Source: Epichloe hybrida (lineage: Eukaryota > Ascomycota > Sordariomycetes > Hypocreales > Clavicipitaceae). From it: a stretch of DNA of 64,000 nucleotides. This document shows positions 24,919-37,959 of the stretch, in pieces. Both the position numbers and the translations under genes were made by a program. Within the stretch, counting starts at the first letter, position 1. Each line of letters starts with the position of its first letter. The notes below the pieces were generated by a model. That model did no database searches and was not told where the DNA came from. It worked only from the letters and a program-made list of their open reading frames with translations. The stretch is from contig JAFEKR010000006.1 of assembly GCA_019022495.1 (NCBI GenBank), positions 1,736,001 to 1,800,000 on the forward strand, given 5' to 3'.

Positions 24919-27842
24919 TCTCGCTATGTACATGTGTACGGACGTACAGTGGGTTGTACATGCATATGGACATATGTACAATGCTCAAGTTCTGAGTGTT
25001 GACCCATGCACGCATGCATGCATGCATTTGAATCCATCCTCGTCCCCTGTCTGCTCTGCTCGTCCCCTTGTTTTTTCGTCCCCACCAATTCTTTTCCGTA
25101 CATGCCTCGATCTCAGCCTGGTCGCCTGGTCGGTCGCCTGGTCGCCTGGTCTTTCTCTAACCGCGGAGACCTCAGACCACGGAGTAGACGGTCCTCCCGT
25201 CGTACATAGCTTGATCTTTCACTCATGGCTCGTTTTCGTACATTTTCACCGCCACGCCTGCTGCTGGCCTCGGCAAGACTATCTGGCCTCAGATGCATAT
25301 TCTCTCGACATCCCCCATCTTTTGAACACGCGTCACTTGGTCACTCGTCACGTCGTCACGACTCGCCTACCTTGGCAACTTGTCCTCATTTGAGATGTCG
25401 CTCTGGTCCGAGTGCCCCTCAATGACCTTTTCTGGGAAGATCTGTGTCTGTCAGTCAGTCATCGCCACTCTATTGTCGTTGGCATTGTCTTCGCTATTGT
25501 TGAACTTTTAGCATCGAGCTTTGCTTCCATACGATGAAAACTCTAAAAAAAACTTGTGTGGATCGTCCCTTGATCCTCATACAGTTCGACAATGCGTCCG
25601 TCATTCGCGGCACTGCACTCTATACTCTGCGATAGTCTGCCAAATAGAAACCACTTCCCTGTCCCGACAGGCACATCGTTTCAAGTCCATTCACCTCGCG
25701 GCCAAGCTTAAAAAATTCCGGCCGAGATGTGAAACCGCCGTGGGTGTGCCCGATTGGCGCTCTTTTCCTTCCTTCTCGACTAAAGAGATTGACATTTGCT
25801 GGCCACATGTTGCCATGCTAGCAGCCCGAGGTTTGCGGAGCACTGCGGAGCAACGGCCACGGTCCTTTTGTACTGAATCTTGAAGCAAATTCAGACACCA
25901 CGCATTCTAGACTAATCATCAAACGGGCTTGACATTTGTCAACCTTGTTTTTTTTGGAACTGACCAGGTGCGGGCTTAGCAACAGATCGTCTTCACCAGT
26001 CTCCCTCCCCCCTCTCTGTCTCATCATCACGTGCGCCGCATGCATCTCGTTGTCATTTTGCATCGCAGATTGAGAAACAAATCAAGCTCATCAGTATTCA
26101 GTACTCAGTACTAAAAGTAACACCTCCCGTTTTTTTCCACCGTGTCATGCAGTTCAACACCACCAACCACTGCCATCTGCTTGACTACCCGACTCGACTA
26201 CGGAATGTAAGCCTAGCAACGAGGAGTGTTAACTGTAACACAAGATTCTGCAGAAAATGAAGGCTTTCATCGTCTTCTCATTCTTTCTTTCAAGGTACAG
26301 CGCCACATTCAACAAAAATCAAATTCACTTGGGTAAATCGTATCAAGATATCCACAACCCCTTTTCCCCCTCCCCCCTCTAATCCCTCACGCCTTCCTCT
26401 TCTCACTTCAAGTTTTCGTTACCCCTTGTCTCTGTTATCGGATAGATGACACTTTGAACATTATCGCTATTTGAAATAGCCACGTTCGAACTTGACGCGC
26501 CGAGGGACACCGGGGCACATTGTCATATTCTTCTGATAGAGTTTATCTCATCGCTTACTTACTCTTGAAGTTGTATCAGTATAAGTAGACTGAAATACAT
26601 TGCTCTACGTTGCGAGTTATACGTACTCAGAAATCGGTTTCTAACCATGGTCACTTGGACATGTTGTATGGCATGACCCATGGCGGTGTGGGGAGCGAGG
26701 TTGTTACGAGAATGCCGTCGCTTGATATCACCACAGAATACACTCCTTCCAAAGACGATGGACGTGTCAAATGGAACAGCGACGTTTGGCCAAAAGGAAT
26801 GTGCTGAGAGGCTCCAGGGCGTCACACGCACCTGGTCTCGCGCTTCACAGGTCTTGCAATGACTGAAACCCGGAAGCCCGAGAACATCATCGCCCCCATG
26901 GCCACATCGATTTTTAAAGCCCTAAGCTCTCTTCGGAAGATGGCAGGGTACGCAGCAGTCCTTCGGCGGCTATTCGCATGCACGACAGTACGAGAGCCAA
27001 GGCCGAACTTACACATCGGCGTCGACCGCATCGAAACGAGAGGTTTCGATACCCGGCCGTGCTGTGCCCTGTCCTGTTCCGTCTTGTCCTGCCCCATGCC
27101 ATGGCCCATGACCGGATATCCATTGGCAGTTCATGGCGAAACCGGCGGAGAGAAAGTGGACGTGGACTGGCCTCCTATCTCCACCCCCCTCCCCTCCCCT
27201 GCCCCCCATGTCTCAAGCCAGAAAGGCTTCAGGACGCAATCACACACACCCTGGACGATAATACCCTTGTCGTGCCTTGTCGTGCCTTGTCGAGGGCTCG
27301 TTTCCATAACCCCCCCCTGCCCATTCGAAAGTGCCTTTTGTAAAGTCGAGGTACCTACCTATGTACGTGCCTAGCTCTTCTGCTCGATCCAAAAAGATCT
27401 GCACCGCATCTCAACTCCATTCGCCATTTATAACAAAGAGGCCGGACCGTCTGCGCCAGGCCTTGTTCCCCATCTCTTCACTTCTTCTCGTCGACCAGAG
27501 CTCTACCAACCACTCCACCCAACCACTTCCCCCACCACATCAAAGCAGACAGCTGGTGTTCAAGGTTTAGACAAGGTCGCGACCTCGTCATCAAGGCTGA
27601 TTTCTTCTTGATTCAATCGGCTCCTGATTGTCTTTCTCTGCCTCCTTGAGCCATTGCTATTTCCATCCACGTCCATCACATCCGGCCAACGTTTACACTA
27701 TACAAGTGCATGCATACAAGAAACCAAACCTCCCCGAAAGGACTGCTGCTGGTATCAGAACAAGTTGGTCAAGAACTGGTTCAAGGTGCTGCTCTAGCAA
27801 CTACATAAATACTATAAAGAGCACAGTCGCCATCTTGAAGCC

Positions 27843-29521
27843 ATGGTCGAGCAACAGCTATACATTGAAACTGACTCTGTTCTCTCGCCTTCGGACGCTC
27901 TCTCAGAGGACCTCCCCGGCCTTTCAGACTGCGCCGGGTCTTCCACGTCGAGTTATCCAGACCTCGCACCATATACAACAGTATGCGTCAGCTTCGTCAC
28001 AGACATCCATCCTCACTGCATCATGAATACTTGGCTAACATTGGACGGCATCTAGGAGGTCCTTGCCTTTACTCTTCCCGCTCGTTGCGACCCAGACCTT
28101 CGCACGCCGATTTCTACGGCGGGCTCCCCTCCATTCCATCACGGTTACAAACTGATGAGCGATTATCCTGCCGCAGATAGCCCAAACGGTCAGGATCCAA
28201 CTCCGCCAGGAAGTTCCACAATGTACAGCCATTGGAATAACCCTCAATTTGAGATGAATAGCCATCCTAGTGAGACCAGCTCTCCCATGCATACTCCAGG
28301 TCACTTTGGAACCGACTACTACATCGCGGGCAGGCGCACCCCGATACCTCCGGAGCCCTATCTAGGAGTCTCCGGAGTATCAGACTCTCCACACCCAGCT
28401 CCAATTTCCCAGCCTAGACCGCCGTACTATCTTCACCCGATGCCCGACCAGCACTCGTTTGTTCTCCGTGCTGGACACGCCATGTCCATGGAACCACATT
28501 CACGAGAGTTCAGCCGTGACATCACAATGTCTGCGCCGATGCTGCAGGACGTTCCCAGGGTCTCATCTTATCGTCACCCTGGAGACCGTCACAGTCCGAA
28601 TGACGTGCCCATCAAGCAGGAACGCCGTTCTTCCCAGAACATGTGCACTGCACGGGACATTCGCAAGCACCTAGGGGTCATAGGAAACCATCGCGTCAGA
28701 AAGCCAAGCAGCAAAAACAAATCAAACAAGCAATCGACATCAGTGGAAGATCATAGAAACTGCAATGGAGATGAAGTACCACCCTCGCTAAAGGACCAAT
28801 GCCCTGATGAGGAGCGATGTATTTTTGATTCTCGCTGGCGTCATCGCAATAAGAGAGGGCAGGATATGTGGGACAGCATTCAGAGTGACTTCCTCAAGCA
28901 GTTTGACAAGAATCATGGCAAAGAAATGCTTCAGATGAAGTTCAAGCGCGCTCGCTCCAAGTACATCCAGTGGCTTCCCAGAGATGTAAGTTGACGGACG
29001 TTTACCCCAATTTTACCCTCGCAGACCGGCCCAAAAAGAATCAAAGTCGATACTGACGGTTCTCGTGCTCACAGGAAGATATCCTTCGCGAGGCTTGGAA
29101 AAAGGTAGAGCAAGATCGTTACCAAGCGATTCTTGACCTCTTCCACGAGATGGGAGGGTCTCGGAACATGCGTCTCAGCCCAAGCGACATTGAGGTCAAG
29201 CTAGTTCATGATTTGAAGCTTGAAGAACACCTCTTCTTAGACTGCTTCCGAGACACTGATGTCCGACGTCGTCAGAACGTATCAACAAAAAGGCGCACGA
29301 GTGGTCGTAGAGGCCCTGACAATGTGTTTGTGGCCAAACTCATGACGAGTGTCGACCCACGTGATGCTTTGGACGAGGACGAGCTGATTACGCAAGTACA
29401 CCTGGCCAGAGAGTCTCCCTCACCCTGGGAGACACCTTCAGACGGCTATGGTGAGATGATGGATATGCACGTGTGGGATAATAAAGCACCCGTGAAAGTC
29501 GAATCTGGTACAACACCATGA
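27843..29521 (+). CDS. putative DNA-binding regulator, fungal Myb/SANT-like
   Basis: Three exons, all phase 0: 27843-27980, 28056-28985 and 29075-29521. The introns are 75 bp (GTATGC...CATCTAG with a GGCTAAC branch site) and 89 bp (GTAAGT...CTCACAG). The product is 504 aa. Residues 1-60 are acidic. The middle is Pro/His/Ser-rich and disordered, with a possible SUMO site PIKQE and a basic stretch KPSSKNKSNK. The conserved C-terminal part holds SRWRHRNKRGQDMWDSIQ, KMLQ-like helices around EMLQMKFKRARSKYIQWLP and, across the second intron, EDILREAWKKVEQDRYQ, then GGSRNMRLSPSDIEVKLV. The regular Trp spacing and basic helices suggest a Myb/SANT-type DNA-binding fold. That is inference; I recall such proteins as uncharacterised fungal regulators. 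A long CT-rich leader precedes the start. Confidence 0.8.
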
Positions 29522-32179
29522 CTACTCGTCGGCTCTTATTGAGGAAGTCGGTGTCTCCTAAGATGGTCCAATGTACCTGGCTCATGGTAGCCGGCACATA
29601 CTTTCGTGGATGGTACCGACTTGACGGCGGGCGGTTCTCTGCCCCTTGACTTATTTTCTGTCTGATGGAATCTAGGGAAATATTGATTGCCAGAAACACA
29701 TGGAAGATCCATGGTTGTTGAGCGGCATGAGAATTCCAACAACGTTTCCACGTTTTTGTTTTCATTCTACCAATTCTCCCATTTTTTGTTATTATTCCTC
29801 CTTTTCAACCCTTTCCCCCGTTGATTTGAGGTGCTTTGGTCACTTGTTTATGCGGTTGGTTTGAAAAAAACACGTTTCTGGTTGTTATGTAGATTGTTTC
29901 ATCTTCTCGAGAAGAGCCACCACCCTCTTTATTTGACAATGAGTATATTTTCGAAATCTATCTAGTTCGGACTGGCTTTTTTTTTCTTCTGTTTTTTCTT
30001 CTTCTTTCATGTTGCCAGTATTCGATCCGTGAAAGAAGTTAAGTTGGGAGGACCCCTCCCTGTTTGATTTTGCTTCACATGGCGCTTGTCCTAGGGAGCC
30101 ATTTGACTCGGCATCAAGGCTGAATGAGCGGCCCTTGATAGCGCGATGCATTTCCGTAGCATAGGATGCGCACCCTTGGTAAAAGTTGGAAGGACTGCGG
30201 CTATGATGTCTTTTCATACGGAATCAGGCCGAGTGGACCATTCTGCAGCCACTTCCGCCCCGCAACTGGTCAACTTGGTATTCCCACGAGGGTTGCTTGC
30301 CCGCCTGCCCGCCTGCCCTTATCCTACCCATCCGACTGACCAGAGTGATGGGCAGATCTGGGGAGCTTACCAATTACTGTTGATTTTCTCTTCACCAACG
30401 ATGAAAGCAGAGAGAACGATTGAGAAGTCGCACCTCTCAAGACAGCTCAAGACAGACGAACAGCAAGCAGGATGAAACATGGCCTCTCTACAGTGGGTCT
30501 AGTTGTTCTTGCAGGGGTTGTTTAGTGGGACTCTGCGGACCCTGCGGACTCTGACCAATGAGGGTCTTCCCACGCGTAGCTCGCGCCTTTGTGCTGTCTG
30601 CCCCGCCAATCTCATTCATGCCTGAATAGGCGAGGCCCCATCTAACGGAAAGCGCGTGGAAGGCGTTGAAGGTAAGGTACATGAATCATGATTAATAAAC
30701 AACAACCCCGAGAATTTCACTTTGGCTTCGGTACTGTATTGCTGGCAGCACCAAAATCTGATGGCGAGTTTTCGCTCACCAACCGGTCAACCATGACCAC
30801 CCATCCATCTCAGATGCCTGCCCTGTTCTTGTTCCGGTGGGGTCACTCTGTACGGAGTACAAAATGGGATTGTATTGGTGCAGCAAGGACAAGCAAGATG
30901 TTCATTCCTTTTACGTAGGTGACGGACGTCCTTTTGGGCGCAAACGAATGGGGCGCATCATCTAGTTCGACTGTCCTATTTTGAGAATGGAACTTCCGGT
31001 ATCGCAAGGGTAGTCGGTCCCGCATCCATGCTTCATGGAATCCATATCCATCCCCGGAGACGTTGCCGCAGTTACAGACTCTGGGCCATTTCCTGTTGCG
31101 CACCCAGACTTTTTTCACAGCAGCAACATCATCATCATCAGCAGAGAACATGAGACTCTCTCCGTGAACGATGGGGAAGGAGCATGGTCTTGCGTGTCAA
31201 GCAAGGAATCTGAATCTGGGTCGCGGAGTCCATGATGGAAGAAGCGCGCTAATGCAGTTGAACGAGGGCGGGGGCAAAGAGGGGGGTGAGAACAAATTCA
31301 CCAGGAGTGTCTGTCTGTCTGAGACATTCGGTCACTTCCTATTTAGGAAGTGGCCGAATATGCAGAAGGGGGGCGCAGATGGGCTGATCCCTATAATCCG
31401 TACCGCCCAAACCATTGCCGGCGTGGACACGATGGATGGGACGGCATATTGCTCATCTTGCTCCTCGCCTTTGGGTCCTCACATGTGTCAACCTTGATTT
31501 GCGACGGACACATTCCTCGGTAGTAGTTTGGGTAGTATTCGCAAGCATTCGTGAGTATGCTTGGAGCTTGCTCTGCGACCTCTTTGCCGCGGTTTGACCC
31601 AGGCTATTATCGGTCGGAGACGTCATCGTCCACTACTGCATATTATTGCGTGTTGCATGTTGCATGTTGCATGTTGCTGATACGCACGGCACGGTGCGAC
31701 GGCTATTTTCAACACGTTGGGTTCGATTACGGAACCCTCTGAAATGACGAAGCATTCGAAGACTCCAGAAATTGGTCTTGCGTTTTGCTTCACGATGTTT
31801 CGATTCACGAGCTGGTCTAGGGTAGTGCCCAGACCGCTGACTAACCCGCACCAGCCACCGGAGCATCTTGCTCCGCCACACTTTAACATGACAACTCTGA
31901 TCTCCCTCATGTGTGGCGCTGAGCGATGACACTTGGAACGACTCAATACCCAAGTCGGCGAGCTGAAGGTCTTCAGACAACTACCATTGCCGACGCACGG
32001 TACTGTGCTGGCGGGGGAACTGGATCCCCCGTGTATTTACATGAGCTGGTGATTTACTCGCTCACTCGCTCTGGTCAGCGATACCTATACTTACTTCCCC
32101 GTCTTTCTGGCCACGGTGTACGGGGTACGGACACGATAAGACGATCGTCGGAAACGCCCCATGACGACCTAGGACAAGC
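29522..32179. other. intergenic region, no supported gene
   Basis: Contains a TACGGAGTA motif at 30851-30859 and a 7-bp tandem repeat (GTTGCAT, about 31652-31677). A 110-codon minus ORF (29885-30217) rich in Lys/Glu was noted but has no support. Confidence 0.5.
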
Positions 32180-34062
32180 ATGTCGATGGTCGTGCTGCTC
32201 TGGCTATGCGCGTCGCTGCCATGGCTTACAGTATCAATGCGGGCAGATCGCCTCAGGCAGCTACGGCAGGAAACCGTGGACATGTTCTACCACGGTTTCA
32301 GCAACTACATGAAGCATGCGTTCCCAGAAGATGAGGTATGGCAAGATGGAGCGTACGGAGAAGATCTAAAGACGGGTTCAATCAGCTAATATCTTGTGCT
32401 GGTCACTAGCTACGGCCGCTCTCTTGCGGCGCCCTGACTCGAGATGGCAACGACCCTTCGCGAATAGAACTAAACGACGCCCTGGGGAATTACTCTCTCA
32501 CCCTGATCGACAGCCTGTCGACACTCGCGATACTGGCCGGGGGACCTCAAGACGGTTCCTATACTGGACCACAGGCGCTGAGCGACTTTCAAGATGGAAT
32601 TGCTCAACTGGTCCACTACTACGGCGATGGCCGACGTGGCCCGTCTGGAAATGGTGTGCGTGCGAGAGGGTTCGATCTTGATAGCAAGGTGCAAGTTTTC
32701 GAAACCGTCATCAGAGGGCTAGGTGGTCTCCTAAGCGCGCATTTGTTTGCCACGGGAGAGCTACCGATCTTGGGCTACGAACCGAAGCCGATCGGGGGAC
32801 CCAAGGGCGATGATCCGCTGGAACTTTCGCCGATACCCTGGCCAAACGGGTTGCAATACGACGGTCAGCTTTTGAGGCTTGCTCTCGATCTTGCGGAGAG
32901 GCTGTTGCCGGCTTTCTTCACAGAGACAGGTATTCCGTATCCGAGGGTCAACCTTCGGACAGGCATACCCTTTTACGTCAATTCTCCGCTGAATCGAGGA
33001 CCCGACGAGCGAGACGGGCAAGGCGGGCGGCCGGAAATCACGGCGACTTGCAGCGCTGGAGCAGCCAGCTTGACGCTGGAATTCACTGTCCTTAGCCGAC
33101 TGACGGGCGATTCGAGATTCGAGCATGCGGCGAAGCGAGCATTCTGGGAAGTCTGGCGAAGGAGAAGCGAGATTGGATTAATCGGCAACGGGATCGACGC
33201 CGAGCGTGGCCTCTGGATAGGAGATCACTCCGGTATCGGCGCGGGCATGGACAGCTTCTTCGAGTATGCTTTCAAGAGCCACGTTCTCCTGTCTGGACAA
33301 GGCGTCCCGAATGCCACGACGTCCAGGAAGCAAAGCGCGACGACCTGGTTGGATCCAAACTCCCTTCACGAGCCCCTGCCGCGCGAGATGCACTCGTCAG
33401 AAGCGTTCCTACAAGCCTGGCACGAGGCACACGCATCAGTCAAGCGCCACATATACACTGACAGGAGCCACTACCCCTACTACTCCAACTCGCACCGAGC
33501 CACAGGTCAGCCGTATACCATGTGGATTGACAGCCTCGGGGCATTTTACCCAGGTCTGCTAGCCATGGCGGGGGAGGTGGAAGAGGCCATCGAGGCGAAT
33601 CTTGTCTACACTGCTCTATGGACGCGGTACTCCGCATTGCCCGAGAGGTGGTCCATCCGGGAGAACAATGTCGAGCCAGGCATTGGCTGGTGGCCCGGCC
33701 GACCAGAATTCATCGAGTCCACGTACCACATATACCGGGCGACCAAGGATCCCTGGTATCTCCACGTGGGCGAAATGGTGCTCAAGGACATTCGACGGCG
33801 ATGTTACACGCCTTGTGGCTGGGCGGGATTGCAGGACGTCCGCACCGGCGAGAAACAGAACCGCATGGAGAGCTTCTTCCTCGGCGAAACGACAAAGTAC
33901 ATGTATCTTCTCTTTGATCCCGACCACCCCCTGAACAAGCTAGACGCCGCCTACGTCTTCACCACAGAGGGTCACCCCCTCCTCATACCGAGAAGGAAGA
34001 ATGCTTTTGCGGCTGCACCAGTTCGCTCTCGTCGTCGGAAGCGTCATGCCAGCCAAGAAGAG

Positions 34063-34094
<32 letters not shown>

Positions 34095-35427
34095 AGAAGA
34101 AAAAGAAAGAGGCATCTCGGTTCCCTACCACAACGAAAACTTCACAAACACATGCCCGGCAGCTCCGCCGTTGGACCAGCCCCTGACGGGATCCTCCACG
34201 GCCGCCAGGCGTGATCTCTTTGGCGTCTCTCGCTTCACCAACCTCTACAACACACCGAATATCCACGGGCCCATGCAAGAAGTTCTCGCGCACGACGAAA
34301 AGAAGGGCCCCGTCACCAAGTATCGCGCCACGTCCAATCACACCATCTTCCCCTGGACGCTGCCGCCGACGATGCTCCCCGTCAACGGAACGTGCGCGGC
34401 TCCTCCGCAACGCGTCATCTCGGCCATTGAATTCCCCGCCACCGACGCCGCCAGCTCTCTCAGGTCACGGCTCGGCGCATCACTCGCGTGGTACAGCTAC
34501 CTCGGACCAACAGCCGAGAGTCTAGAGGGCCTGAGACTGCAGCTCGAGCGAGAATACAGCGACCGCTACGGCCAACATGTCTGGAAAATCACCCACGTGG
34601 GCAACACGCAGCTCGGACGACACGAGACCGTCTTCTTCCACGGCGAACACGTACGCCACCTCCGAGACGAGGCATTCACGGCTCTGCGACGCAAAGACAC
34701 GGTCGATATCCACCTCCTGGTCGATGCGCCCCAAACACCGGCCAATTCCTCGGTAAATACTACTGCTCCCCCCCCCGAACATACCAGCCTCCCCCCCGAG
34801 TCTCTCCTAAAACACCTCTTCCGCGCCGTCACATCCGTCTTCGACCCCTCGGAAACCACCCGCCCCGCGTCGTCGCAGCCTCAACCCCCCCCAACCGCCT
34901 TCCACGCCTGGCAAGCCTTCACGTCGGTCGGACCAGGCGCCTATCCGGTGCCCACAGTCCTCGACACCCCTCTCCCCGGCGGCCCCAGCTACGACGCGCA
35001 CAGCCTCATCTCCGACTTCCCCTGGACAACAATCCACCTCGCAGGCCAGGCATGCCACGAACCCCTCCCCGACTCGGCCCCCCGCGACAACCAGGTCATT
35101 GTCCTCCGCAGAGGCGGCTGCTCGTTCAGCCAAAAAGTCAACAACATCCCCGCCTTCATCCCGTCAAGAGCCTCCCTGCAGCTCGTCATCGTGGTCGACG
35201 AAGCCGACGACAACGGGCAGCACACGGATCCTCTGCCCAGGCCGCTCCTCGAATCGGAGCAACTCACGCCAAAGGGTATGAAGAGGCTCCACGGTGTCCC
35301 GCTGGTCCTCATGAGAGTTGCCAGCGGGGAGTATGAACTCCTTGGGAGAGCGCTGGCCGTGGGCATGAGGAGGAAATATACTATTCAGAGCCAGGGGCTC
35401 GTCATCGAAAATGCCGTCGTGTTATAG
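32180..35427 (+). CDS. ER degradation-enhancing alpha-mannosidase-like protein (GH47, EDEM/Htm1/Mnl1 type)
   Basis: Glycoside hydrolase family 47 protein of the EDEM subgroup, which trims mannose from N-glycans of misfolded glycoproteins in the ER lumen to mark them for ERAD. Two exons, 32180-32335 and 32410-35427, joined in phase 0 across a 74-bp intron (GTATGG...GGTCACTAG); 1057 aa. A signal peptide (residues 1 to about 19, MVVLLWLCASLPWL) precedes FYHGFSNYMKHAFPEDE, and the junction restores the family motif DELRPLSC. GH47 blocks follow: LIDSLSTLAIL, KVQVFETVIRGLGGLL, and ESFFLGETTKYMYLLF near the end of the catalytic domain. About residue 600 there is a run of roughly 15 Glu from a GAA/GAG tract. 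The C-terminal region contains a protease-associated-like segment VIVLRRGGCSFSQKV. No HDEL-type tail is present. Confidence 0.92.
34052..34110 (+). repeat. coding GAA/GAG microsatellite (poly-Glu)
   Basis: An in-frame GAA/GAG run inside the EDEM gene encodes a stretch of about 15 Glu just after the GH47 domain. It has no GT/AG pair that would let it be spliced out as a small intron without frame disturbance. Confidence 0.9.
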
Positions 35428-36385
35428 TAGATGGACTTTGTGCCACTTTGATTCCCCCTCCCCCCCCCCTTCTCATTTTGCCACTGTTGATTATGACAGA
35501 ATGGCTTGGCTGGCTGTGGTTTGTGTTATATATACATGTATATATTTCTATATGTGTATATTTGTTTTGCATAGTCGACGTGGGGACTTGTTTTATATAG
35601 TGCGTGGGTGGATGCATAGCCACGATGGCTGGTTTTTGCTACTTTTCTTCATCGAAAGCATAGAAACACTACGATAGACGGCAAAAGAGTGGCATGACGA
35701 GGGACGTGCTGGTTTGGAAACTCATTGTTCTACAAGGCTTTCAAGTTGTTCATTCTTCCCCACCAAGTCAGAAAAAGAATTTCCCATCATTAATCGAAAC
35801 TCATCGGATCTGTCCTGGCTTCCTCCCAAATGTTGAATATAGTAGTCATCGCATTAGAGACAGCCCCTTGTCCAATCTTGGTCGTCTATAATCTCTGCAT
35901 ATTGGCTTCACCAAATCTTGATGTTCAAGGTCCATCAATAATTTCGTCTCGGGAATTTCCAACTAGCTTTGAAGAAAAAAAAAACCCCTTCTTAGGATAG
36001 TCCCGTCTATAAATTTTGAAGAAAAAAACCCTGCCGGCGAACGCACCAAGAAAATACGCAACCTCCTAGAACAAAGTGTGAGAAACTCGGAGAAAACTTT
36101 TTTTTTTTCAATAGACAATAACAAGAAGAAAAACAGTGCGACCTCAAACTCCGTGATTTAGGCTATGAAATATATCCGTGTGGTATTAGTAGTGGCGAGA
36201 TTCAAATCTTCTTCTTTTTCAAAAATTTGGTCATCAATTTTCGCTGCAATTGCCAGTGAGTTCTGCGTATATATATGCATGTATGACACTTTTCGCTAGC
36301 GTCCGTCTTGACATTCTGCTGAGCTGAATCATCAAATCTCGGTTGTGCGTATTTGAAAATTTCAGCGGAAGATGGCGAGGGTGTT
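35428..36385. other. convergent intergenic region
   Basis: Lies between the 3' ends of the EDEM and APRT genes. AT-rich with TATATA tracts (35528-35560) and short A/T runs; presumably both 3' UTRs and polyadenylation sites. No gene seen. Confidence 0.5.
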
Positions 36386-37133
36386 TTATGCGTCTTCAAT
36401 TAAGATGGTTGTAGGAGCTGCGCTCAGTTTTTCGCGGCCATTGAGGCCGGGAATCTCGAGGATAAACAAATGACCCATGACTTGACCCTTGAGCTGATTA
36501 ACAAGGTCGATTGCCGCCTTTGCCGAGCCGCCTGAACATTTCACCAGTCAGCATTTACTTCTCCATTCATACGCGCGAAACTGTGTCTTTATAATGCAGT
36601 AGTGGCTTACCAGTGGCAATGATGTCGTCAACGATGAGGACTTTCTGACCCTCCTTGATGGCATCCTCCTGCATTTGGAACAAGTCCTTGCCATATTCCT
36701 TGACATACTCGGCAGTCACACAGGGGCCGGGAAGCTTGCCCTTCTTTCGAACGGCAACAAATCCGACGCCGAGACGCAATGCGAGGCCAGGGCCAAAGAG
36801 GAAGCCGCGGGCATCCAGTCCAACAATGATATCGGGCTTGGAGTCGGCAAAAGATTGAGCAATTTCCAATTCGAGGGCGGAGACGAGAGTGGCGTGGGCG
36901 TCGGGATTGGCGAACAAGGGCATGATATCGACAAAGTCGATGCCGGGGATGGGGAAGTCGGGGAAATGGCGAAGATGATTGCGCAGGCTTATCTTTGCAC
37001 TGGCGAGTTGGGCGGCGGCGGAGGTGGCGGCGGAGGGCTGTCGTCCCGGGGCATCTTGTTGGGCAGCTGCGGCAGAGGTTGTCTGAATAGTGGACGACAG
37101 GTCTGATGTGAGGTTTGGTGAGGGCGCCGTCAT
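36386..37133 (-). CDS. adenine phosphoribosyltransferase
   Basis: Purine salvage enzyme that makes AMP and PPi from adenine and PRPP; cytosolic. Two exons, 36611-37133 and 36386-36531, with a 79-bp intron (GTAAGC...TGTTCAG). The junction falls inside the PRPP-binding loop and restores VLIVDDIIATGGSA. The 222-aa product has the family core HFPDFPIPGIDF, GLDARGFLFGP and RKKGKLPG, and ends ILIEDA. It is about 40 residues longer than typical APRTs because of an Ala/Thr/Ser-rich N-terminal extension. I use the second in-frame ATG (MTAPSPN). The upstream ATG at 37196 would add 21 residues (MPPAAFLPF...), which could be a weak mitochondrial leader. Confidence 0.95.
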
Positions 37134-37415
37134 TGTGAGGCGGGGAGAGAGGAGAGGGGAGAGGGGAGTGAAAGGAAGAAAGGCGGCAGGAGGCAAGGTG
37201 AGACGCTGCAGTCAAGCAGACAAGGAAAAGGAAACAAGAAGAGATAAAGAGCAAACCGGGATAGCAGAGGAAGTCACGGCCTGGACGAGCGAGCAAGCGA
37301 GCGTAGAAATTTTAGCGGGCTGGACCAACTTCGGCCTGGGATGGGTGACCACTGACGGACGGGTGCGCACTGGCGACAGCGACGTGACAGCGACATGACA
37401 GCGACATGACAGCGG

Positions 37416-37479
<64 letters not shown>

Positions 37480-37480
37480 A
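37416..37480. repeat. CAGGCA hexanucleotide minisatellite, about 11 copies
   Basis: Perfect head-to-tail hexamers upstream of the APRT gene. Confidence 0.95.
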
Positions 37481-37521
37481 CCTTGAGTTCTCCAGCAGCA
37501 TGTAGTGGAATGTCGCTCACT

Positions 37522-37558
37522 CAGGAGGCAGGAGGCAGGAGGCAGGAGGCAGGAGGCA
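37522..37558. repeat. AGGAGGC 7-bp tandem repeat, about 5 copies
   Basis: Perfect CAGGAGG/AGGAGGC units. Followed at 37631-37660 by three copies of the 10-mer ACCACCTGCG. Confidence 0.95.
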
Positions 37559-37959
37559 AGGCTCTGCGGGGGGGTGGTGGGGGGGAAGAACGTTGAGGGA
37601 AGGAGGGGGAGGAAAGGAGGGGCAGCAGGAACCACCTGCGACCACCTGCGACCACCTGCAAAAACAAAAACCTGCAACCACCTCCGGTTATTATTAACCA
37701 CCTGCACCCTCAGGCTGCGTCAGGCACGGAGGGAGGCGCAGGCGAGAAAGACGATTCTTCTTCTTGGTCGGTTCGGGCCGCACACCACACTGGCCAGATC
37801 TTTCACGGACGTACGGAGTACTCGCTCACAATTTGTCTGCAGCAACAAACGCTAATCGCGCCACGCCGAAGCCGAGCCGAGCGCAGCTCTGGTAAAGTCG
37901 GTGAGCAAGCTATTCGGGGTTCTCATTTCGTGATGCCATCCATGATATACAATCAATAC

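Larger units (their letters stand above)
15165..27842. other. 12.7-kb gene-poor block
   Basis: No gene can be supported. The longest ORF (15644-16621, minus, 325 codons) has Cys/His/Pro-rich shuffled composition and no domain. The block carries 10 of the 24 TACTCCGTA/TACGGAGTA motifs, a MITE-like cluster (18442-18621), a hairpin (19091-19155) and several tandem repeats. No transposase, reverse transcriptase or tRNA signature was seen. Confidence 0.5.

Noticed and set aside
34488..35336. 282-codon plus-strand ORF inside EDEM
   Set aside because: Off-frame reading of the Pro-rich C-terminal part of the EDEM gene.
37416..37660. Tandem repeats considered as a CRISPR-like array
   Set aside because: Repeats are directly adjacent with no unique spacers, and the DNA is eukaryotic.
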